A DNA stretch of 64,000 bases from Butyrivibrio sp. VCB2006 (lineage in GTDB: Bacteria; Bacillota; Clostridia; Lachnospirales; Lachnospiraceae). The notes beneath the pieces are model-generated. The model searched no databases and was not told where the DNA came from. It was given only the letters and a program-made list of their open reading frames with translations. The position numbers and the translations under genes were made by a program. Shown piece by piece: positions 16,388 to 26,412 of this stretch. Within the stretch, counting starts at the first letter, position 1. The number at the start of each line of letters is the position of its first letter. The stretch spans positions 62,001 to 126,000 of the forward strand of contig NZ_ATVX01000004.1 of the NCBI RefSeq assembly GCF_000420945.1, given 5' to 3'.

Positions 16388-18943
16388 GTGAACATCACAA
16401 AAAATATGCAAGCAGAATTCGAACAATATATCGTAGACAACCTAGATAGAGCCATTAAAGAGGAATGGATCAAGGCATACCATCAGCCTCTTGTTCGTGC
16501 TGCCAGCGGAAGAGTCTCTGATGAGGAAGCCTTTGCCAAATGGGAAGATCCCGAAAGAGGCATAATCTCAGCCTCTGAATTTATCCATATTTTAGAAAGA
16601 GAAAAACTGACCTATAAGCTTGACCTGTACATGGTTGAAAGAGTCCTTAAGAAAATGAAAGGCCAGGGCGAGCATGGTCTTTTTATAGTGCCTGAGTCTG
16701 TTAATATCGGAAGATCCGATTTTGACTGTTGTGATATGGTAACCGAGATTATAAAACGCGTAGATGCAGCCGGCCTTCCAAGAGAGAAATTATCTGTCGA
16801 GCTTTCTGAGGGAACGATTTCTTCTGATGTTCAATTCATGAAAACCCAGGTTGAACGCTTTAGATCTGAGGGTATCAAAGTCTGGATGGACGATTATGGA
16901 AGTGGCAATTCATCGCTACTACTTCTTTTACAGATGCACTTTGACCTTTTAAAAATAGATAAAACTTTCATTGATCAGATTGAGCAAGGCAAAAATGGAC
17001 GAATAATCCTGACGGAAATAATAAAGACCGCCCTTTCTCTGGGAATGGACACTGTAGCAGAAGGTGTTGAGACCAAGGAACAAGCTGATTTTCTTATGGA
17101 AGTTGGCTGTACCAAGCTTCAGGGCTACTACTATACCAAACCTATTTCTCTTGCTGACATTATCAAAAGGAACCAGGAAGGAATTCAGATTGGATTTGAA
17201 AATCCCGCAGAGTCTGAGTACTTTGAGCATCTTGGAAGGGTCAACCTGTACGATCTTTCTTTTTCCAAAGACGACGATGATTCCCTGGATAACTATTTCG
17301 ACACTCTGCCAATGGCAGTATTCTCACTAGATGATGAAAAAGTTTCTTTTATCCGGTGTAATCAGAGTTTTCGAAGCTTTGCATCTGAAAACTTTGAAGG
17401 TGACACAATACCCGAAAGTGTCAAATTTACTGATATAAAGCCTGGAGTTGGCTATTATTCATTTAATGCAGTCAGGCAGTGCTCTGCAGATGGCAAAAGA
17501 GTCATTATTGACGACAGATTTGATGATGGGCGCATAGTCCAGCTATTTATACGAAGGGTTGCCATTAATCCTGTGACAAAATCCGCTGCTGTTGCGGTTT
17601 GCATCCTTTCAATATCAAATAGTGCATCTGATGAAAATCTAAATTATAACTATATAGCAAGAGCCCTTTCCGAGGATTATATCAAGCTATACTTTGTTGA
17701 CATGGATACTGACAAATTCACGGAGTATGCTGCCAATGGAATAAGCCGTGATATCAACCTTGAAAAGCATGGTACCGACTATTTCAACATTGCAAGAAAT
17801 GAGTTTGATCTTAAAATGCTGCCTGAAGACAGAAAGACCCTGGAAAAAGTCTTCACCAAGGAAAACTTTATTAAGGGTCTTGAAAATAATGGCACTCACT
17901 CAATCGTTACCAAGATAATCCTTGATGATAAGCCTGTCTACGCCTCGTTTAAGGCAGTAAAGGTCCGCGGAGAAGGCAATCATATTATCATCGGTCTTTG
18001 TAATGTAGACTCACAGATTAAGGACAGAGAAGCTCTGGAAAAAGCAAAAGAAGAACGAGTTATTTATTCCAGGATTAGTGCGCTTACCGGTGACTTCATT
18101 TACATATACACAGTCGATATTGAAACAATGCACTTTACCAGATTTAAGCCAATGGGTATTGAGTCTGACATGGGGCTTCCTGAAGAAGGAGATAATTTCT
18201 TTGAAACTGTAATACCTCATATCCCTAAAGGTATTTATCACGAAGATGTAGATGCGTTCCTTACAGCATTCACCCAGGAAAATGTCTTAACCCAAATTCA
18301 TAATACCGGTATTTTCGAGAACCAGCACAGGCTTATGATCCATGGCAAGCCAGTCTATGTCATGCTAAAAGCCACAATAGTTAACGAAGAAGATAAAGAT
18401 TATGTAATATTTGGCGTTATAGATGTAGATGAAAGGGTAAAAAAAGAACAGGAATTTGAAAAGAATCTTTTTGCCGCCGAGAACAAGGCTAATATAGATG
18501 AGCTAACCGGCATCAAAAATAAGCACGCATATGCTGAGACTGAAAGAAAGATGAATGGTCTTATAGACAAGGATCGCATTTCAGATTTTGCCATTGCTGT
18601 GTTTGATATTAATGGTCTGAAGGAAGTAAATGATACCAAGGGCCATCAGGCCGGAGATGAATTTATCAGAAACGGCTGTGACCTTATCTGTCACCATTTC
18701 AAACATAGCCCGGTATTCAGAATTGGCGGTGACGAATTTGTTGCCATACTTCAGGGTGAAGACTTTGATAGCAGGGAAGATCTGGTTGAAGCCTTTAATA
18801 TTCAGAACATCAACCACAAGCTTAGCGGCGAAGTAGTAATTGCCGTAGGTGTTTCCACCTTTGATGAAGATCCTGACGTTGCCACAGTCTTTGGACGAGC
18901 CGACAAGCTCATGTACGAAAACAAAAAGGCACTAAAAGAGTAA
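16388..18943 (+). CDS. EAL - tandem sensor - GGDEF protein (c-di-GMP turnover)
   Basis: An 851-residue cytoplasmic protein with phosphodiesterase and cyclase domains in reverse of the common order. The EAL domain (residues ~20-265) keeps the catalytic set: VNIGR, ELSEG, WMDDYGSGNSS, LLKIDKTF, AEGVET and LQGYYYTKP. A PAS-like segment follows at ~290-425. Then come two homologous sensor repeats (~425-545 and ~560-685), each starting IARALSEDYIKLYFVD or ISALTGDFIYIYTVD. The C-terminal GGDEF domain has RIGGDEFVAIL. No membrane helix is seen. The GTG start follows GGAGGG by eight bases. Which activity dominates cannot be told from sequence. Confidence 0.9.
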   Translation: MNITKNMQAEFEQYIVDNLDRAIKEEWIKAYHQPLVRAASGRVSDEEAFAKWEDPERGIISASEFIHILEREKLTYKLDLYMVERVLKKMKGQGEHGLFIVPESVNIGRSDFDCCDMVTEIIKRVDAAGLPREKLSVELSEGTISSDVQFMKTQVERFRSEGIKVWMDDYGSGNSSLLLLLQMHFDLLKIDKTFIDQIEQGKNGRIILTEIIKTALSLGMDTVAEGVETKEQADFLMEVGCTKLQGYYYTKPISLADIIKRNQEGIQIGFENPAESEYFEHLGRVNLYDLSFSKDDDDSLDNYFDTLPMAVFSLDDEKVSFIRCNQSFRSFASENFEGDTIPESVKFTDIKPGVGYYSFNAVRQCSADGKRVIIDDRFDDGRIVQLFIRRVAINPVTKSAAVAVCILSISNSASDENLNYNYIARALSEDYIKLYFVDMDTDKFTEYAANGISRDINLEKHGTDYFNIARNEFDLKMLPEDRKTLEKVFTKENFIKGLENNGTHSIVTKIILDDKPVYASFKAVKVRGEGNHIIIGLCNVDSQIKDREALEKAKEERVIYSRISALTGDFIYIYTVDIETMHFTRFKPMGIESDMGLPEEGDNFFETVIPHIPKGIYHEDVDAFLTAFTQENVLTQIHNTGIFENQHRLMIHGKPVYVMLKATIVNEEDKDYVIFGVIDVDERVKKEQEFEKNLFAAENKANIDELTGIKNKHAYAETERKMNGLIDKDRISDFAIAVFDINGLKEVNDTKGHQAGDEFIRNGCDLICHHFKHSPVFRIGGDEFVAILQGEDFDSREDLVEAFNIQNINHKLSGEVVIAVGVSTFDEDPDVATVFGRADKLMYENKKALKE

Positions 18944-18960
18944 GTGATTTATAAGTAAGA

Positions 18961-18999
18961 AAAAGCCATAGCCCGGCGAATTATCCGCCGGCTATGGCT
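18961..18999. terminator. bidirectional terminator between the convergent EAL-GGDEF and kinase genes
   Basis: AGCCATAGCCCGGCG pairs with CGCCGGCTATGGCT with one bulged C. The minus-strand exit has TTTTTC and the plus-strand exit only a weak T stretch, so it serves mainly the minus-strand housekeeping operon. Confidence 0.75.
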
Positions 19000-19011
19000 C
19001 TATTTATGTCA

Positions 19012-20664
19012 TCATACTTTGAAACAACTTCCGCCTACAAACTCTCTGCAGATTGAGTTTCTAGGAAGGAATGAACTGTCAACACTTACGAAGTAGTCAA
19101 GGAACTTAAGAAGTCTCTTAGCCTCGTAGTACTCCGGCTCATCTTTTCCAATATTAAACAAAAGTGGCTCTGCGTACTGCTTAATTACTGCAAGTTCATA
19201 AATCTGAGCTGAATTAAACATCTCATCAGCCTCTTCCTGGAACGGGAAGATGTTGGCCTCTTCTCCTGCTCTTACTGAGCCCCACATGCTGATAGTTCTC
19301 TTGGCAGAAGCACCTCTTGTACGGGCGTCTCTTACGATTCTTCGAAGAAGTCTTCCGTCCGTTGTAGGAATGCGGTTATGGTTATCAATGCTAAGTGTTG
19401 TGAGTGCACTGATATATATCTTAAACTTTGACTCACTTGGAAGTGAATAGCTCATCTTCTCGTTAAGTCCGTGAATACCCTCGATAACAAGGATATCGTT
19501 CTTACCAAGCTGGAGATATTCGCCGTTCATTTCTCTTTTTCCGGTAACAAAGTTAAACTCCGGCATTTCAACTCTCTCACCCTTAAGAAGTCTTGTCATA
19601 TCCTGATTAAATCTCTCAACGTCAAGAGCCTCAAGGCATTCAAAGTTGTAGCTTCCATCCTCATTAAGAGGAGTCTTTTCCCTGTCCACAAAATAATTAT
19701 CAAGGCTGATAGGATGCGGATTAAGTCCAAAAGCTCGAAGCTGTATGGAAAGTCTGTTTGCAAAGCTGGTCTTACCTGAGGAACTTGGTCCGGCAATCAT
19801 TACAAACTTAACGTCTATTCTCTTAAAAATCTTTCTGGCTATATCTGCGATGCGGCTCTCCTGAAGGGCTTCCTGAACAAGAATCATCTCATTGATCCTG
19901 CCCTCGCAGATCATATTGTTAAGGTCACCAACATTGTCAATTCCCTGCATAGAGCCCCAATCTGCAGACAGCATCATGGTCTTAAAGAGCTTTTCTCTTG
20001 GCTCAGAAACTACTACCTTGTCAGGGTCCTGTCTTGTTGGAAGTGTAAATAGCAGACCTCCGTGATAGCACTCCAGATGGAAATTCTGAATATATGAAGT
20101 GTTAGGAAGCATATAGCCATAGAAGTAATCGTAGAGATCTCCAAGCTTATAAATGTTAATCTCTGAGCTTCTCCTATACTTAAGAAGAGTAACCTTATCA
20201 TCCATACCCTGTCTTTTGAAAATCTCAATAGCATCATCAAGAGGATATACTCTCTTAACTATAGGCATCTTCTCAGTGATGATTTCTTTGCATCTGTCAG
20301 AAACTTTCCGGGCAAACTCATCATCAACCTTAACATCGCCTCTGATTGTGCAATAGTAGCCATTACCTACCGTAAACTCAATTCTGGTCTTGAGCTGTTT
20401 ATCACCGCCCACATCGCGAACTGCCTTGATCAGAATCATAATGGCTGTTCTTCGCATGGTCTTGTATCCGATTGTGTCACTGAAAGTTATAAAAGAAAGC
20501 TCTCCGTCCTTTTTGACGGTCTTCATAAGCTCTCTGATCTTGCCATTAAACATTACGGCTGCAATCTTGCTGCTATACTCAGACTGATATTCCTGAGCTA
20601 TTTCTTCATAGGTAACGCCTTTATTGTAATCTTTTTGTACTCCATTAATTGTGATTATTGGCAT
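19012..20664 (-). CDS. TGS domain - ThrRS-like - uridine kinase-like nucleoside kinase
   Basis: A 550-residue protein. The first ~60 residues resemble the TGS domain of threonyl-tRNA synthetase, the next ~200 a ThrRS/AlaRS second-additional-domain region with HLECYHGGLLF, and the C-terminal ~260 a uridine kinase/PRK domain with Walker A GPSSSGKTSFANR and LDNYFVDREKTP. This fusion is widespread in Clostridia and Thermotogae, where it is annotated as a nucleoside kinase. The domain order is known, the physiological substrate is not certain. It is the last gene of the dgt-dnaG-rpoD-trmK cluster, 39 bp from trmK. Confidence 0.88.
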   Translation of the reverse strand: MPIITINGVQKDYNKGVTYEEIAQEYQSEYSSKIAAVMFNGKIRELMKTVKKDGELSFITFSDTIGYKTMRRTAIMILIKAVRDVGGDKQLKTRIEFTVGNGYYCTIRGDVKVDDEFARKVSDRCKEIITEKMPIVKRVYPLDDAIEIFKRQGMDDKVTLLKYRRSSEINIYKLGDLYDYFYGYMLPNTSYIQNFHLECYHGGLLFTLPTRQDPDKVVVSEPREKLFKTMMLSADWGSMQGIDNVGDLNNMICEGRINEMILVQEALQESRIADIARKIFKRIDVKFVMIAGPSSSGKTSFANRLSIQLRAFGLNPHPISLDNYFVDREKTPLNEDGSYNFECLEALDVERFNQDMTRLLKGERVEMPEFNFVTGKREMNGEYLQLGKNDILVIEGIHGLNEKMSYSLPSESKFKIYISALTTLSIDNHNRIPTTDGRLLRRIVRDARTRGASAKRTISMWGSVRAGEEANIFPFQEEADEMFNSAQIYELAVIKQYAEPLLFNIGKDEPEYYEAKRLLKFLDYFVSVDSSFLPRNSICREFVGGSCFKV

Positions 20665-20703
20665 AAGGACTTCTCCTTTTCCTAATATATTCTGTATTCT
20701 TTA

Positions 20704-21555
20704 TTATTCCAAATACAGTTTTAAAGCTGCTTCTGTTTCAGCAAGCTCTTCATTAAGTTCATCGTAGCGCTTGCTGTGACCGGCATTTGATAATTCAGTC
20801 ATAATTGACCTTGTGACCTCTGCCCCATGCTTTAAGTAGCTTTGCAAAAGCTCATCGCCCCTAAGCAAATTACACTCGCCGAATCTGTTGCATATATTCG
20901 TAGCGGTTTCTGTACTGCAGCCTGTCTTACCTGTTAAAAGAGCTACAGCCTCACTAAGATAGTCTCTTTCCCGGCCAAGTCTTCCTACAGGAGCTTCTCC
21001 CGAAAATGATACCTTAATTGGAAAGTAATACTTTCCTTCATCAAGAATCACCTTTTCGTCAAGAATAGAATAACCCTTTGCGCGAAGGTAGCTTCTAAAC
21101 TCGTCTATGTCAGACTGTGGCTGAAGGATAGCTCTTTTTATTCCAAGGCCCTTTGGATCACCGTCTTCAAGTATTCGCATCATGAGCTTTCCGCCCATGC
21201 CTGCGATAACAAGTGCATCCGCCTCCCCGGGATTAAGAGAAGACAAACCATCGGAGAGTCTGGTCTCTATGTGGTCTGTAAGGCTGTATTCACTAATGTT
21301 GCTCTTAGCGCCATCAAGAGGGCCTTTTCTCACGTCCATGGCAATTGCTTTTGGGGCTATTCCACTCTGTACCAGATAAATGGAAATATAGCCGTGGTCA
21401 CAGCCCACATCGGCAACTGTATCATATGAGTTTTGCGCAACGTTCAGTTCATTGTCACTTAAAGAGCTGGTGGTTCCTTCTCTTAGCATCTCTGCAATTT
21501 GAAGGAGTCTGTCCGACATTCTTGTGACAACACTTATAGTTCTGTCATCTGTCAT
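20704..21555 (-). CDS. trmK: tRNA (adenine(22)-N1)-methyltransferase
   Basis: Class I SAM-dependent methyltransferase that modifies A22 of tRNA. RLLQIAEML at the N-terminus and the SAM-binding motif VADVGCDHGYISIYL are typical, followed by AIAMDVRKGPL (motif II) and ALVIAGMGGKLM (motif IV). The C-terminal coiled tail is usual for the family. It starts 3 bp after the rpoD stop, as in many Firmicutes where trmK follows sigA. Confidence 0.9.
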   Translation of the reverse strand: MTDDRTISVVTRMSDRLLQIAEMLREGTTSSLSDNELNVAQNSYDTVADVGCDHGYISIYLVQSGIAPKAIAMDVRKGPLDGAKSNISEYSLTDHIETRLSDGLSSLNPGEADALVIAGMGGKLMMRILEDGDPKGLGIKRAILQPQSDIDEFRSYLRAKGYSILDEKVILDEGKYYFPIKVSFSGEAPVGRLGRERDYLSEAVALLTGKTGCSTETATNICNRFGECNLLRGDELLQSYLKHGAEVTRSIMTELSNAGHSKRYDELNEELAETEAALKLYLE

Positions 21556-21558
21556 ATC

Positions 21559-23127
21559 TTAATCCAAATAATCCTTGAGCTTACGGCTACGGCTTGGATG
21601 ACGAAGTTTTCTGAGAGCCTTAGCCTCAATCTGACGGATACGCTCACGGGTTACGTTAAATTCCTTACCTACTTCCTCAAGAGTTCTTGCTCTTCCGTCA
21701 TCAAGACCAAAACGAAGACGAAGAACCTTCTGCTCACGCTCTGTAAGAGTTCCGAGAACCTCTACAAGCTGTTCCTTAAGTAAAGTAAATGCTGCAGCAT
21801 CTGCAGGTACAGGTACGTTGTCGTCCTGAATGAAATCACCAAGATGTGAATCTTCCTCTTCACCGATAGGTGTCTCAAGAGATACAGGCTCCTGAGAAAT
21901 CTTGAGTATTTCGCGAACACGCTCAACAGGCATGTTCATCTCTTTTGCTACCTCTTCCGGAAGTGGCTCACGGCCCAGTTCCTGAAGGAGCTGTCTGCTT
22001 ACACGGATGAGCTTATTGATAGTCTCAACCATGTGTACAGGAATACGAATTGTTCTGGCCTGGTCAGCAATAGCTCTTGTGATAGCCTGTCTGATCCACC
22101 ATGTAGCATATGTTGAGAACTTGAATCCCTTACGGAAATCGAACTTCTCTACAGCCTTGATAAGGCCAAGGTTACCTTCCTGAATAAGATCAAGGAAGAG
22201 CATTCCTCTACCAACATATCTCTTGGCAATACTTACAACAAGTCGAAGGTTGGCCTCAGCAAGACGCTTTTTAGCTTCTTCTCCCTCGTAAATAATTGCG
22301 TTAAGTTCTTTCTTTCTGGCATCTGAGAGCTTGTTCTCCTTGTCCTCAGCCAGTTCTTTTTCAGCCTCAATTCCGGCTTCCATTGCCTTAGCAAGGTCAA
22401 TTTCCTGATCAGCTGTAAGAAGAGGTACCTTACCGATTTCCTTGAGGTACATTCTGACAGGATCCTCGATGCTGATTCCATCAGGCACTGACAGGTCGAT
22501 ATTCTCCATATCAACTTCTTCATCGTCATCCCCAAGGAGCATATCCTCATCATCAGGGATATCATCAACATCGTCCTCAGATACTCTAAGTACGTCAATT
22601 CCTGAGTTCTCTAAAACTTCAAGGACATTGTCAAACTGATCTTCATTGAGGTTGAGTTCAGCAAAGAAATCACTGATCTCGGCATACTCAAGAACGTTCT
22701 TCTTTTTCTTGGCAAGAGCAAGGATTTCTTTTACCTTCTGAGTAAAGAGCTCCTTGGTAGCCTCATCGATCTCACCATCGTCAGAGCTTGGAGCTGCCTC
22801 TGCCTTTTCTGCCTTCTTGGACTTTCTTCCGGCCTTAGCTGGTTCCTCGCTGGCTGCTGCAGTCTCAGCTGCAGGCTTTCTGCCTCTCTTTGCAGGTTTC
22901 TTTTCTTCTACAGGTGCCTCGTCAATGGTCTCTGCTTCAGCTGCCTTCTTGGACTTTTTAGCCTTTGTTTCTACTACTGCCTCTTCCTTGGCTGCTGCAG
23001 CCTTCTTTGAAGTTTTCTTAGCAGTTTCCTTTTTAGTTGTCTCTTTAGCGGCTGTCTCTTTCTTAGCGGCAGCCTTTACAGTCTTCTTAGCTTCTGTTTC
23101 CTTTGGTGTTGTCTCTTTCTTTGCCAT
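21559..23127 (-). CDS. rpoD: primary RNA polymerase sigma factor (RpoD/SigA)
   Basis: The 522-residue housekeeping sigma-70. The N-terminal ~110 residues are a low-complexity Lys/Ala/Glu extension. Region 1.2 begins at [16 protein letters not shown]; regions 2.3-2.4 read [14 protein letters not shown]; region 3 includes [11 protein letters not shown]; region 4 ends with [20 protein letters not shown] and the C-terminal [15 protein letters not shown]. All are intact. The basic N-terminal tail is longer than in B. subtilis but common in Lachnospiraceae. It lies 27 bp downstream of dnaG in the classical macromolecular-synthesis order. Confidence 0.97.
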   Translation of the reverse strand: MAKKETTPKETEAKKTVKAAAKKETAAKETTKKETAKKTSKKAAAAKEEAVVETKAKKSKKAAEAETIDEAPVEEKKPAKRGRKPAAETAAASEEPAKAGRKSKKAEKAEAAPSSDDGEIDEATKELFTQKVKEILALAKKKKNVLEYAEISDFFAELNLNEDQFDNVLEVLENSGIDVLRVSEDDVDDIPDDEDMLLGDDDEEVDMENIDLSVPDGISIEDPVRMYLKEIGKVPLLTADQEIDLAKAMEAGIEAEKELAEDKENKLSDARKKELNAIIYEGEEAKKRLAEANLRLVVSIAKRYVGRGMLFLDLIQEGNLGLIKAVEKFDFRKGFKFSTYATWWIRQAITRAIADQARTIRIPVHMVETINKLIRVSRQLLQELGREPLPEEVAKEMNMPVERVREILKISQEPVSLETPIGEEEDSHLGDFIQDDNVPVPADAAAFTLLKEQLVEVLGTLTEREQKVLRLRFGLDDGRARTLEEVGKEFNVTRERIRQIEAKALRKLRHPSRSRKLKDYLD

Positions 23128-23154
23128 TTTTTATATTCCTTTTCTGTTATTTTC

Positions 23155-24933
23155 TTAATCATCCGGTGAAATATCAGCGTGTGCCAGTTTTTCCAAAGCT
23201 TTTTTGCCCTGGATTGTCTTAGTCAGGAACTCGGGATCGTCAGGTTTGAGTTCTCTCTTTTGCCTGTCATATCCTGCCTGTCTTACTCCTAGGATAATGT
23301 CCCTGAAGGCCTTCTTCCTTTGTTCCTTGGTCTCTATGTCCACCAGGTTGGTGTTGAACATCTCTGCTACCTGACCATACTGTTCTTCTTCAGTGAAGTG
23401 ATCCAGTATAGCTGCCGGGGAAAAGTTACCGTTTTCCATTCCGGAAAAGACTTCTGCTGCAACCTTTCTGTACAGATCATCAGAAAAGTCTTCCGGTTTA
23501 ACCCAGGCTGCGACCTTTGGATAGATTTCAGGCTCATCTGTAAGCCATGTCAGAAGGAGTCTTTGGTTTTTCTTGGCTCCATCCTCAGGCTTTGTCTTCT
23601 TTTGTATTCCTGACTGCGGTCTTGATGCCTTGGTTACCATTCCGGCCTGTCCTGCATAAGATGCAACAAGCTGTTTAAGATCTGCTATGGCTATGTTGTA
23701 CTTGGCTGCCACAGCTTCCGTATAGTTTTCTCTTTCTAAGGGTTCTTCAAATTCACAGAGCTTCTTGGCGATATCTCTGTAGAATTCGGTTTTCTCTTCG
23801 GGATCTGCCATATTATGCTGAGATTCCATAACCCTTACTTCAAAGAAGAAAGTGCTCTGAGCATTACGGATTCGCTCCTCGAATGCCTCTTTTCCTTCAT
23901 TCTTGATAAACTCATCGGGATCCTTGTGAGGGCGAAGGTCAAGAACCTTACCCTTAAGTCCTGCTTCCTTGAGAATACCGATTCCGCGAAGCGCTGCCTT
24001 GGTTCCGGCTTCATCGCTATCGTAGGACAAAATAACTTCATCCGTATATCGCTTAAGGATCATTGCCTGTCCCGTAGTAAAGGCAGTTCCAAGGGATGCC
24101 ACAGCCATCGTAAAGCCTGCCTGATGCATTGCTATAACATCCATATATCCTTCGCAGATTATCATGTAACCTGCCCTTGAGTTCTTGGCATAATTAAGAC
24201 CAAACAGGTTACGGCTCTTATCAAAGATCAGTGTTTCCGGTGAGTTCAGGTACTTGGGCTTGCCATCTCCCAAAACTCTGCCGCCGAATCCTATAACTTT
24301 CTGAGATGCATCCTGGATAGGGAACATTACTCTATTCCAGAATTTATCATGGGTCCCGTACTTCTCATCGTAGGATGCAAGACCTGCATCTATTATCTGC
24401 GAATCCTCATATCCCATGCTCTTAAGGTGTTTGACCAGATCATCGCTTGTAATATTGGCATATCCCAGTCCAAAGTGCTGCATGGTCTCATCGGTAAGCT
24501 TTCTTTCCCTGAAGTACTCCATGCCCTTCTGGCCTGTTCTGCCTCTTAGCTGATAGTAATAATACTTGGCAGCCTCTTTGTTGATATCAAGAAGTATCTG
24601 CCTTTTGTCTCTCATAGCCTTGGCCTGCGGCGAATCATCTTCCTCCGGAAGTTTGATTCCTGCCCTGTCGGCTAATTGTTTAACTGCCTCTTGAAATGTT
24701 AAGTTGTCATATTTCATCAAAAAAGTAATGACATTGCCGCCTGCTCCGCATCCAAAACAGTAATACATCTGTTTATGGGACGATACGGAAAAGGACCCGG
24801 ATTTTTCGTTGTGAAAAGGGCAAAGGCCAAAATGGTTGGCTCCCTTCTTCTGAAGATGGACATATTGCCCAATCACATCAACAATGTCATTCCTACTGCG
24901 GACTTCTTCGATGATTTCGTCCGAATATCGCAT
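23155..24933 (-). CDS. dnaG: DNA primase
   Basis: Synthesises RNA primers at the replication fork. The CHC2 zinc-binding domain is visible at residues ~38-65 (CPFHNEK and YYCFGCGAGGN). The catalytic TOPRIM domain follows with IICEGYMDVIAMHQAGF and LSYDSDEAG. The C-terminal helicase-interacting region is divergent, as is normal. At 592 residues the length is typical. It starts 2 bp after the dgt stop codon, so translation of the two is probably coupled. Confidence 0.97.
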   Translation of the reverse strand: MRYSDEIIEEVRSRNDIVDVIGQYVHLQKKGANHFGLCPFHNEKSGSFSVSSHKQMYYCFGCGAGGNVITFLMKYDNLTFQEAVKQLADRAGIKLPEEDDSPQAKAMRDKRQILLDINKEAAKYYYYQLRGRTGQKGMEYFRERKLTDETMQHFGLGYANITSDDLVKHLKSMGYEDSQIIDAGLASYDEKYGTHDKFWNRVMFPIQDASQKVIGFGGRVLGDGKPKYLNSPETLIFDKSRNLFGLNYAKNSRAGYMIICEGYMDVIAMHQAGFTMAVASLGTAFTTGQAMILKRYTDEVILSYDSDEAGTKAALRGIGILKEAGLKGKVLDLRPHKDPDEFIKNEGKEAFEERIRNAQSTFFFEVRVMESQHNMADPEEKTEFYRDIAKKLCEFEEPLERENYTEAVAAKYNIAIADLKQLVASYAGQAGMVTKASRPQSGIQKKTKPEDGAKKNQRLLLTWLTDEPEIYPKVAAWVKPEDFSDDLYRKVAAEVFSGMENGNFSPAAILDHFTEEEQYGQVAEMFNTNLVDIETKEQRKKAFRDIILGVRQAGYDRQKRELKPDDPEFLTKTIQGKKALEKLAHADISPDD

Positions 24934-24935
24934 TG

Positions 24936-25943
24936 TTATAATACTCCCCAGGAACGAGGTACATATACCTCTTCAAATACTGCTACTGCGTATCTGTCAG
25001 TCATTGAGCTGACATAATCGCATACCAGACGCTCTTTGGCAGCGCCCTCCTCCAACATAGTTTTTAGATATGGTGGAAGCATGTCTATATGGTCAAGATA
25101 GTACTGATACAAAATCTTGATCATATCTTCTACCTTACCCTCCTGGCTCTTGGCCACAGGATTGGTATAAACTCTTTCAAACATAAATTTACGAAGCTTA
25201 TGAAATGCATCAAAAACTTCGTCAGACATTTTGATGTCATCACAATCCATACTGCTAAGGATGATGTCATGGATAAAGGTATCAATCCATTCTCTGTTGG
25301 AATGACCGATGACCTTGGCAAGATCCTCAGGAATATCGCTTTCCACCAGGATTCCGCCCCTTATGGCATCGTCCATATCATGATGCATATAAGCTATCTT
25401 GTCTGATAATCTCACAACTCTGCCTTCCAGTGTGGCGGGCTGAAGATTCATCTCATGGTTAAGGATTCCGTCTCTTACCTCCCAGGTAAGGTTAAGACCC
25501 TGACCGTAATTCTCAAGCTTCTCCACTATTCTAAGGCTCTGTTCGTTGTGTTTGAACCCAAAGGGACATACATCATTAAGTGCTCTTTCGCCTGCATGGC
25601 CAAAAGGCGTATGTCCAAGATCGTGTCCCAGGGCTATTGCCTCTGCCAGATCTTCGTTAAGCCTAAGTGCCTTGGTAATAGTTCTGGCATTCTGTGAAAC
25701 CTCCAGGGTATGTGTCATACGGGTTCTGTAATGATCACCTTCCGGAGCCAGGAAAACCTGCGTTTTATCCTTGAGTCTTCTAAAGGACTTGGAATAAAGT
25801 ATCCTGTCTCTGTCTCTTTGAAAACAGGGCCTTATATCGCATGGTTTCTCATCAATGTCTCTTCCCTTGGAATTAGTACTAAGTGTTGCATACTTACTAA
25901 GTATCTGTGCTTCTCTTTCTTCTAGTTGCTCTCTGATTTTCAT
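24936..25943 (-). CDS. dgt: dGTP triphosphohydrolase-like HD-domain protein
   Basis: HD-superfamily metal-dependent enzyme that hydrolyses dGTP to deoxyguanosine and triphosphate. TRMTHTLEVSQNART supplies the first His and GHDLGHTPFGHAGE the HD pair. YSKSFRRLKDKTQVF near residue 45 is the usual substrate-site segment. The frame is open 55 codons upstream, but the ATG at 25943 follows GAGGAG and its N-terminus MKIREQLEERE matches the family, so the longer start is rejected. First gene of the dgt-dnaG-rpoD cluster. Confidence 0.9.
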   Translation of the reverse strand: MKIREQLEEREAQILSKYATLSTNSKGRDIDEKPCDIRPCFQRDRDRILYSKSFRRLKDKTQVFLAPEGDHYRTRMTHTLEVSQNARTITKALRLNEDLAEAIALGHDLGHTPFGHAGERALNDVCPFGFKHNEQSLRIVEKLENYGQGLNLTWEVRDGILNHEMNLQPATLEGRVVRLSDKIAYMHHDMDDAIRGGILVESDIPEDLAKVIGHSNREWIDTFIHDIILSSMDCDDIKMSDEVFDAFHKLRKFMFERVYTNPVAKSQEGKVEDMIKILYQYYLDHIDMLPPYLKTMLEEGAAKERLVCDYVSSMTDRYAVAVFEEVYVPRSWGVL

Positions 25944-25987
25944 TTGGTCTCCTCGCACTCTGCAAAGAATACTACACTTGTAAATAG

Positions 25988-26022
25988 AAACCCCACATCT
26001 ACTAATATTCGACGTGGGGTTT
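25988..26022 (-). terminator. hairpin upstream of dgt
   Basis: AAACCCCAC and GTGGGGTTT pair perfectly around a loop of about 17 bases. It lies between the small hypothetical gene and dgt, and the minus-strand exit has only a weak T stretch, so either termination or leader folding is possible. Confidence 0.5.
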
Positions 26023-26076
26023 GAAAATCCTTTTTTTAATTGTAAAAAATTTTTAGAAAAGTTGTAGCAATTAAAA

Positions 26077-26379
26077 TTACTGCCATTGCCTGGATTCGTA
26101 CTGATCATTTATCCACTTTACTGCTGCCTCCAGTCCCTCTTGGGAAACCTCGAAGTTTTCTGAAGTCATAAGCTCTTTATCAGTCATTCCATAGGAGTAA
26201 GGCTCCGGCCAAACTGTAGCCATAAGTGTCGCCGGCCCTCTCTTATCAACAGGCACGAATTTGACATTTTCAAGGGGTTCTCTTGCAAGTCTGTAGCGCA
26301 TTCCCTTGTAGCTGCCAAAAAAAGCTTCTCCGTATTCATAGTGCATCAGATTAAAGAAAGTATTAAGCTCTATTGCCAT
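26077..26379 (-). CDS. small conserved-looking hypothetical protein
   Basis: A 100-residue soluble protein rich in aromatic residues with no signal peptide or membrane helix. Distinctive parts are FNLMHYEYGEAFFGSYKGMRYRLAREPLE cut short here as HYEYGEAFFGSYKGMRYR, and TVWPEPYSYGMT. The codon usage and position between convergent-free minus-strand genes suggest a real gene. I do not recognise the family and offer no function. Confidence 0.6.
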   Translation of the reverse strand: MAIELNTFFNLMHYEYGEAFFGSYKGMRYRLAREPLENVKFVPVDKRGPATLMATVWPEPYSYGMTDKELMTSENFEVSQEGLEAAVKWINDQYESRQWQ

Positions 26380-26412
26380 GATATAAATTAAATCCTGCCT
26401 ATTCCGTTAGAA

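Noticed and set aside
25944..26108. N-terminal extension of the dgt protein
   Set aside because: The family start MKIREQLEERE at 25943 has GAGGAG; the extension crosses the 25988-26022 hairpin and has no ribosome site.
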